From Synergistaceae bacterium (GTDB taxonomy: Bacteria; Synergistota; Synergistia; Synergistales; Synergistaceae): DNA of 38,894 nt. A program made the translations under genes and the position numbers. The stretch spans positions 1 through 38,894 of the forward strand of contig JAIROA010000040.1 of NCBI GenBank assembly GCA_031257775.1. The letters are read 5' to 3'. Position 1 is the first letter of the stretch. Each line of letters starts with the position of its first letter. Shown here in pieces: positions 33,956 through 38,894 of this stretch. The notes beneath the pieces were generated by a model that saw only the letters and a list, made by a program, of their open reading frames with translations, was not told where the DNA came from and searched no databases.

Positions 33956-36430
33956 TCAATTCGTGTGCCGGCCCTCGGCGCCGGAATTCATCAGCTCCAC
34001 ATATTCCTCTTTCGTGTTGAAATTTTTCAATTCCGCGGCCTGCCCGGGAGAGAGGCCGAAATACTTCATCCTGACCTTGGCGTAAGCCAGCGCGATCTTA
34101 TAGCGGATGCCCTCTATTAGCTCCTTGAAAACAGGAATCATGCTTTTATGGTATACCCCGCAGAGAGAATGCACCCGCCCGTTTTCCTCCCGTGCCACGC
34201 AGCACTGGTATCCCTCGGCGGCACGGCACATCTCGCGTATCAGGGAAGCGCTCAAAAATGGCGTGTCGCACGCGGTGACGAAGAGATATTCATGCCTGCT
34301 CGCGACAAGCGACGAGTATATGCCCCCGATGGGCCCCGCTCCCGGGTAAATGTCCGGCACGATCCGGGCATTTACCCCTCTGTACTTTTCGTGTCCGGCA
34401 GATGAAATCATGACGTCCGGGAACATCGAGAGGGTCTGCAGTGTCGTCTCAAGGAAATTTTTCTCCCGCAGCTTCAGAAGCGCCTTGTCCGTCCCCATGC
34501 GGAGGCTTTGCCCTCCCGCAAGCACTACGGCGCTCATCATGCCGGGAAGGCCCGATGCCAGCCATTCCAGCGAAAGCGACTTTAGCTTTTCCGGCGGCGG
34601 ATTGCCGGAAGGCCCGTCCCATCCGCAGAGGGAGTAATAAAGTTCCCTTGCCTCGTCGAAATTGCGCCTGTCGACCCGCGCGCCTTTGGACGGGCCGTCG
34701 GGCAGAGGGTCGAAAAAACGGCTTGGCAGCGTATCGTCTTTTTTCGTGAAGCCCTCCCTGGCGTTAAAATGCCGCATCATGTTGAGCTTCCTCTCCCCGA
34801 TTTCCATCAGTTCCTCGACCGAAGTCTTCCACCCGATGCCGGACGAGGCCAGGTCAAGGATATCATCCGGCCCCAGTGCCTGCCAGCTCGGCCCCCACAC
34901 GAACTGGCACATGCAGAGCGTATCGAGCAGGGAATAGAAGCGCTGAGTGAGAAGGGCAAATCGCACCCTCAGCTCGTCCAGCTCCGTCTTATCCCGGGAT
35001 CCCGGAATCCTGAAACTTTTGTCGCTCACCCCTAAAGACGAGAGCCATCTTCGGGCAGGGCTGCCCATTGGGGCAAAGAGCATCGTGTCGTGCTCGCTGG
35101 ACTGATGATCCGCTCCTGTCGGGTTTACGGCATATATCAGGCCCAAAGACGGTTTCATCTGGGGCATATGAGCCGGGAGTTCCTGCCCCTTCGACGCGGG
35201 GACAAGCTCTCGCGACTTACATCCTATGATTTCGGCGGCTCTTTTGCTGCCCTCCGCCAGTATGTTTCCGATGCCCTCCCTGCGAGCTATCATCATCATG
35301 AGCCTGTGAACCGATTCGGAATCCCCGAAAGCGAGCTTCATTCCGGCATCCCTTTCAGAGATCAGCCCCTTCGAAAAGCACTCTATGGCAAACGAGATGG
35401 TGGCCCCGCATGATATAGTGTCCATCCCGTACATATTGCAGATCTGGTTCGACATGTTTATGGATTCGCCCGACGTTATGCCGCAATACGAACCCACCGC
35501 CGCTATGGTCTCGTATTCCGGTCCTCCGTAGCGGGGCTCCAGTTTGGGCGATTTTTCGGCGATCCTCTTGCATTCAAGCGGACAGGCGTAACATTTCCCG
35601 CCGCCTTTTACGCTCAAGCCCGCAAAATCAGGGAACCAGCCGCTGCTGAAGTTATTTGTGGGCAGATATCCCATATCGCGCAAAGGCCCCACGTTGCCGG
35701 GAGTGCCATGAGCGCTGAAATCCTTCCAGAACGGGTCGCCAAGCCTTTCAGCGGCCCTGCGGTTTATGCCGCCCAAAGCGCCCGGATCGGCTGGAGTGGG
35801 TTTTGGGGCACAGGATACGGCAAGAGCGCGGAGATTTTTCGAACCCATCACCGCCCCTATGCCTGTCCTGCCATTCGCCCTGGAACAGTTGTGGACGACG
35901 CAGGCAAATCGCACGAGATTTTCCCCCGCGGGCCCGATTTGCGCTATTTCGGCATTGCCGCCCAGTTCCCGGCTGATGATGTCCTCCCCGTCCCCCGTCG
36001 TCTTTCCCCATATATGCGCGGCTGGCCGGATCTCGGCGTTTCCATCTTTTATATGTATGTATGCGGGGCGTTCCGACCTGCCGCTCACGGCTAACGCGCT
36101 TATGCCATTGGCCGCGAACTCGGCCGGCAGGAAACCTCCCGCCTGGCTGTCGCCGATGCCTCCGGTGAGAGGGCTTTTCGCGGCCGCCACTATGCGGCTC
36201 AATCCGGCAACGGGAAGGCCCGTAAAGGGGGAAACCGCAAAGACGAGCAGATTATCGCATGAGAGGGCATCCGTCCCGGGACGCACCCTTTCAAGCAGCA
36301 GGCGGACAGCAAGGGCCGAGCCGCCCGGATAGAGCCTGTAATCCCGGCCCGGGATAGTTTCCCTCCAGACGGCGCCCCGGCTGAGGTCGACGTTCAATAT
36401 AACGGCGTCGGGAAAATCAAAACTATTCAT
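33956..36430 (-). CDS. Aldehyde:ferredoxin oxidoreductase fused to MobA-like nucleotidyltransferase
   Basis: One 824-residue frame. Residues 1-630 are a whole AOR-family enzyme: an N-terminal AOR domain (GGSALAVRLL, SPLTGG), the iron-sulfur ligands CxxCxxxC (CYACPLEC, about 280-287), a fourth Cys in LDTLCMCQF (about 506) and the usual AOR end ELYYSLCGWDG...PPPEKLKSLSLE. From residue 631 a MobA guanylyltransferase domain runs to the end: MSAVVLAGGQSLRMGTDKALL, PGAGPIGGIYSSL, TACDTPF. AOR oxidises aldehydes to acids using a W or Mo bis-pterin cofactor; MobA adds GMP to molybdopterin. The start ATG overlaps the mobB stop (ATGA); the track start 36454 is too early. No good ribosome site precedes MMSAVV, so separate MobA translation is unlikely but not excluded. 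Confidence 0.9.
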   Translation of the reverse strand: MNSFDFPDAVILNVDLSRGAVWRETIPGRDYRLYPGGSALAVRLLLERVRPGTDALSCDNLLVFAVSPFTGLPVAGLSRIVAAAKSPLTGGIGDSQAGGFLPAEFAANGISALAVSGRSERPAYIHIKDGNAEIRPAAHIWGKTTGDGEDIISRELGGNAEIAQIGPAGENLVRFACVVHNCSRANGRTGIGAVMGSKNLRALAVSCAPKPTPADPGALGGINRRAAERLGDPFWKDFSAHGTPGNVGPLRDMGYLPTNNFSSGWFPDFAGLSVKGGGKCYACPLECKRIAEKSPKLEPRYGGPEYETIAAVGSYCGITSGESINMSNQICNMYGMDTISCGATISFAIECFSKGLISERDAGMKLAFGDSESVHRLMMMIARREGIGNILAEGSKRAAEIIGCKSRELVPASKGQELPAHMPQMKPSLGLIYAVNPTGADHQSSEHDTMLFAPMGSPARRWLSSLGVSDKSFRIPGSRDKTELDELRVRFALLTQRFYSLLDTLCMCQFVWGPSWQALGPDDILDLASSGIGWKTSVEELMEIGERKLNMMRHFNAREGFTKKDDTLPSRFFDPLPDGPSKGARVDRRNFDEARELYYSLCGWDGPSGNPPPEKLKSLSLEWLASGLPGMMSAVVLAGGQSLRMGTDKALLKLREKNFLETTLQTLSMFPDVMISSAGHEKYRGVNARIVPDIYPGAGPIGGIYSSLVASRHEYLFVTACDTPFLSASLIREMCRAAEGYQCCVAREENGRVHSLCGVYHKSMIPVFKELIEGIRYKIALAYAKVRMKYFGLSPGQAAELKNFNTKEEYVELMNSGAEGRHTN

Positions 36431-36954
36431 CACGCACCTGCCTGACTGCTGCACAGATATGTCTTTACAATAAGCTCCGCGACGTTATGGTAATCGTCAA
36501 GGCCAAAAACAGGCACCGTGCCGGGCAGGTCAGGAAAAATCCCAACATCGCTGACGACGGCGACCAGGTCTCGCGGATCCGTGACCACGTCCGTCCCTTT
36601 TTCCGCGCGCACGACCTCGATTTTCGGCCTGTCCGCTCCTTTATAGCCTTCGACAAGAATGATATCGACATTCTTCAGCATGGCCGCTACTGTTTCCAGG
36701 TCTTCCTTGTCAGGTGTTTTCTGAATCAGCGCGTAGGCCCCCGGTCCGATAATAGCCGTAGCCTTCGCGCCCGCCTGAGTAAACCGCCACGTATCCTTGC
36801 CCTCCCGATCCATCTGCATTTCGTGGCTGTCGCTCTTGATCGTGCCAACGGAATATCCTCGCGCCGTCATCTCCTCCACGACCTTCTCCAAGAGCGTTGT
36901 CTTGCCCGTCCCGGAACGCGCCGCCACGAAACATACGACAGGAGCGGCCGTCAT
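36430..36954 (-). CDS. mobB: Molybdopterin-guanine dinucleotide biosynthesis protein MobB
   Basis: 174 residues. The P-loop is AARSGTGKTTLLEKVV; further MobB-like segments are VGTIKSDSHEMQMDREGKDTWRFTQAGAKATAIIGP and ILVEGYKGADRPKIEVVR. MobB helps MobA in nucleotide addition to molybdenum cofactor. ATG overlaps the moeA stop (ATGA) and its own stop overlaps the AOR-MobA start, so three proteins are translationally coupled. The KSDSH stretch differs from the usual KHxxH. Confidence 0.93.
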   Translation of the reverse strand: MTAAPVVCFVAARSGTGKTTLLEKVVEEMTARGYSVGTIKSDSHEMQMDREGKDTWRFTQAGAKATAIIGPGAYALIQKTPDKEDLETVAAMLKNVDIILVEGYKGADRPKIEVVRAEKGTDVVTDPRDLVAVVSDVGIFPDLPGTVPVFGLDDYHNVAELIVKTYLCSSQAGA

Positions 36955-38204
36955 TTCAATTGCCCGTTCCCTATCTCGAAATTCCCCGCCCGCGTCACAT
37001 AAGCCTTAATGCGCGTTCCGGGAGGGATAGGGCCGCTGCCTTCCGGGATCATTCCCAAAAGCGCGGTGCCGATGAACGAATCCAGAACCCCGTTCCCCTG
37101 CTTTTCGGCCGTTATCATGACTGACCTGCCGTCTTCTACGGCAAGGCGTCCGCGCACGAACCGTTTGTGGAAGCTCGGCTTATTGATCCCGCTCTTCAAT
37201 GCTACGTCGATTTCTTCGTTCTGCCACCGGGAGCGTCCTGCCATACGGCAGACATACGGAGAGGCGAGCAGATGAAAACTGAGCATGGCCGCTGCGGGGC
37301 TTCCGGAAAGGCACAGGATCATCTTGCCGTATTTCCGGGCAGCCAGGACTGCCCCGCCGGGTTTGATGCGGATGCGCCAGAAGATGGCACGGGCGCCGAT
37401 TTTTTGAAGGGCTTCTTGCATTAAGTCGTAATCTCCGACTGAGACGCCTCCTGTCGTGATTATCATATCGGCGTCCCTCAGGCCGCTCTCAACAGCCGCG
37501 CCAATCGCTTCCGTCTCGTCGCGCGCGATGCCCAGAAAAACCGGTTTTGCCCCTATCGCCAGCAAAGCGCCTGCCAGGGCATACGTGTTGCTGTTGCGGG
37601 TTTTGCCCTGCGTCAGTTCCGCTCCGACCGGCACGACTTCGTCGCCCGTGCTGAGAATCGCTACGTTAGGCTGCCTGTATACCGGGACGTCCTCCATGCC
37701 CAAAGACGCCATCATGCCGATTAGGGCGGGGTCGATCACCGTGCCTTTTGGGGCGATCATGGTGCCTTTTGCTATGTCCTCGCCTATCGGGATAATATTC
37801 TGGCCTGATTTACACTGAGCGGATACGATTATGCCGTCGCCGTCCTCGCGGGTTTCCTCAAATTTTACGACGCAGTCAGCGCCTGCCGGGACCGGAGCGC
37901 CTGTCATGATCTTCGCAGCCTGGCCGGGGCTCACCTCCAGCCTCGGCATGTGCCCGGCGGGAACTTCCTCAGTGACGCTGAGCGTAACGGGCCGCTCCCG
38001 CGACGCCAATGCAAGATCTGCCGCCCTCATGGCATAGCCGTCAAAGGGCGAGCGGTTGAATGGCGGGACATTTTCCCCAGCCAGGATATCTTGCGCCAGC
38101 ACCCTGTAGAGCGCGTCCATTAAGCACACATTTTCAGTGCCGATTTCCTGGCGCATCTCGGACATGAGTCTGGAAGCTTCCTCCAGACTGACCATCGTTT
38201 TCAA
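36951..38204 (-). CDS. moeA: Molybdopterin molybdenumtransferase MoeA
   Basis: About 417 residues. The MoeA pattern runs from SLEEASRLM, NVPPFNRSPFDGYAMRAADL and KIMTGAPVPAGADCVVKFEE through ILSTGDEVV and the MoCF-fold TTGGVSVGDYDLMQ to LSGSPAAAMLSF and the C-terminal domain. It inserts Mo (or W) into molybdopterin. TTG 38204 behind GGGAGG at nine-base spacing is the likely start; the track start 38249 lies in the leader. First gene of the coupled moeA-mobB-AOR::MobA operon. In this setting the metal could be tungsten, since the AOR partner often uses it. Confidence 0.93.
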   Translation of the reverse strand: MKTMVSLEEASRLMSEMRQEIGTENVCLMDALYRVLAQDILAGENVPPFNRSPFDGYAMRAADLALASRERPVTLSVTEEVPAGHMPRLEVSPGQAAKIMTGAPVPAGADCVVKFEETREDGDGIIVSAQCKSGQNIIPIGEDIAKGTMIAPKGTVIDPALIGMMASLGMEDVPVYRQPNVAILSTGDEVVPVGAELTQGKTRNSNTYALAGALLAIGAKPVFLGIARDETEAIGAAVESGLRDADMIITTGGVSVGDYDLMQEALQKIGARAIFWRIRIKPGGAVLAARKYGKMILCLSGSPAAAMLSFHLLASPYVCRMAGRSRWQNEEIDVALKSGINKPSFHKRFVRGRLAVEDGRSVMITAEKQGNGVLDSFIGTALLGMIPEGSGPIPPGTRIKAYVTRAGNFEIGNGQLK

Positions 38205-38450
38205 GCGCGCGCACCTCCCATGCCTGAGCGGCATATCGCTAACAGGCATATAAGGCTAGCGTGCCTTGTGCCAACAGCACAAAATCTACATGACATCTTT
38301 TCGGTCATCTCCTTCGCAAATGGGCAAGCAGCGCGATTTCTCCCGCTACTCCGTGGGCTTGCAGCCCAGGCCTCGGATCCGTGGCTTATGAAGCGCGGTC
38401 GCGCCCGCCGCTTTAGGATATCGAGGCTTGGAGAAATTTTCGTCATGGCA
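38205..38450 (-). promoter_or_regulatory. Structured 5' leader of the moeA operon, possible Moco/Tuco riboswitch
   Basis: On the transcript strand the leader holds several stems. TGCCTG-AGCG/CGCT-CAGGCA (38221-38248) ends two bases before the GGGAGG ribosome site of moeA. TTGTGC/GCACAA lies at 38266-38282. GGGCT/AGCCC (38355-38367) sits within a CCGAGGCC...ACGG region. A hairpin directly beside the ribosome site could switch translation. Position before moeA and an AOR gene suits molybdenum- or tungsten-cofactor sensing, but I could not match the full Moco consensus. The rest of the spacer to 38685 shows nothing clear. Confidence 0.35.
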
Positions 38451-38685
38451 TTTTTAAAATGATTATTTACAAATCCTCACGATCATTATATCGCATTAAT
38501 GGCACTCGTAAAGCATCGAAAATATGTGATGTCACCCCGGTGTCATTACCATTTTCAGACACGGAATCACCCTTTGCGGGAGTCTTTTTTGAGCGCCCGG
38601 CGTTCTCCGCGCTACAGCACCCATTGCCTCAAGGCTTTCAACTCTTCTGGGATTTTTTCAACGCAGACCGGCAGAAAACCGCCGT

Positions 38686-38894
38686 TCATTCCGCATCCGC
38701 CTTTCGCCTGTACTCTCTTACCTTCGCTGCGTCCCAGCGCGTCATGCGGCGCTCCCTGACGCTTGGCTGAGGAAAATCAGGCTCAACCCTCAGCTTCTGC
38801 CATACGGTGTTTTCGCTCAAGCCCAGGAACGACGCGACCTGCTTCACTCCGACAAGCCCGTCAGCCGGGAATTGGGGCAAAATCTGGGCGAAGG
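38686..38894 (-). CDS. AlpA-like HTH regulator (partial, 5' end off the window)
   Basis: The frame is open to the right edge. It reads FAQILPQFPADGLVGVKQVASFLGLSENTVWQKL, then PDFPQPSVRERRMTRWDAAKVREY, and ends KADAE. An HTH with VGVKQVAxFLGLSxxTVW followed by a FPQP...RWxxxxVxxY wing is the AlpA/excisionase-like layout, common in prophages and genomic islands. The start is not visible; the TTG at 38880 used by the track may be internal. It points toward moeA and could mark the edge of an island beyond the window. Confidence 0.65.
   Translation of the reverse strand, partial: FAQILPQFPADGLVGVKQVASFLGLSENTVWQKLRVEPDFPQPSVRERRMTRWDAAKVREYRRKADAE

Noticed and set aside
34540-34545. MobA part as a separate gene starting at MMSAVV
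   Set aside because: There is no ribosome site ahead of the ATG pair and the frame is open from the AOR part, so a fusion is the simpler reading.
38201-38446. 81-residue minus-strand ORF before moeA
   Set aside because: It lies wholly in the structured leader, covers the moeA ribosome site and has no coding look.
38459-38770. 103-residue and 86-residue plus-strand ORFs
   Set aside because: No recognisable motif or ribosome site, and they overlap the AlpA-like gene.

Overview
The window looks like a piece of a chromosome from a Synergistota bacterium (Synergistaceae-like). The best single clue is the truncated gene at the left edge: it ends in a Gly-rich stretch, a GC-D-A-G motif, a hydrophobic segment and a short basic tail, which is the architecture of the Synergist-CTERM sorting signal. 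The gene content agrees with an anaerobic amino-acid or peptide fermenter: HydF, a dipeptide ABC transporter, an iron-type alcohol dehydrogenase, CitG and a tungsten/molybdenum aldehyde:ferredoxin oxidoreductase (AOR). The DNA is GC-rich, with frequent ATGA start/stop overlaps and several TTG/GTG starts. I saw no rRNA, tRNA or CRISPR array.

Layout, left to right. (1) 1-6456: the end of a CTERM-anchored protein, a hairpin-rich spacer, then a leftward operon coding for a UgpBAEC-type ABC importer, a PHP-domain hydrolase and a PurM/ThiL-like ATP-binding protein. (2) 6451-8432: a leftward pair, cytidylate-kinase-like protein and MATE exporter. (3) 8519-15707: a rightward run of hydF, an aspartase/fumarase-family lyase, a hybrid histidine kinase, glutamine-dependent nadE and a small TM1266-type hydrogenase-system regulator. 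(4) 15854-16819: a lone leftward pseudopilin-like gene. (5) 16970-22673: a complete Dpp/Opp-type peptide ABC operon closed by a bidirectional terminator shared with a leftward Lrp/AsnC regulator. (6) 23312-26660: alcohol dehydrogenase, MBL-fold hydrolase, an NTF2-like protein and a YbaK-type deacylase. (7) 26717-32769: a soluble lytic transglycosylase diverging from citG, then an XRE regulator, a radical SAM protein and ManC. (8) 32770-33955: an AT-rich accessory patch with IS21-like terminal repeats, an orphan secreted protein and a fragment resembling an Rpn-family tail. (9) 33956-38204: a leftward, tightly overlapping moeA-mobB-AOR operon whose last gene is an in-frame fusion of AOR and MobA. 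It is preceded by a structured leader. (10) Right edge: a partial AlpA-like HTH gene.

The most unusual items are the AOR-MobA fusion inside a molybdopterin operon, and a family of four dispersed hairpin repeats (about 55-79 bp) placed at gene 3' ends with matching orientation. Their stem is kept even in a copy whose sequence has diverged. A possible new salvage operon (ABC importer + PHP hydrolase + CblS-like PurM protein) and a moeA leader that may be a riboswitch are secondary candidates. All functions are read from sequence alone; no database search was run.
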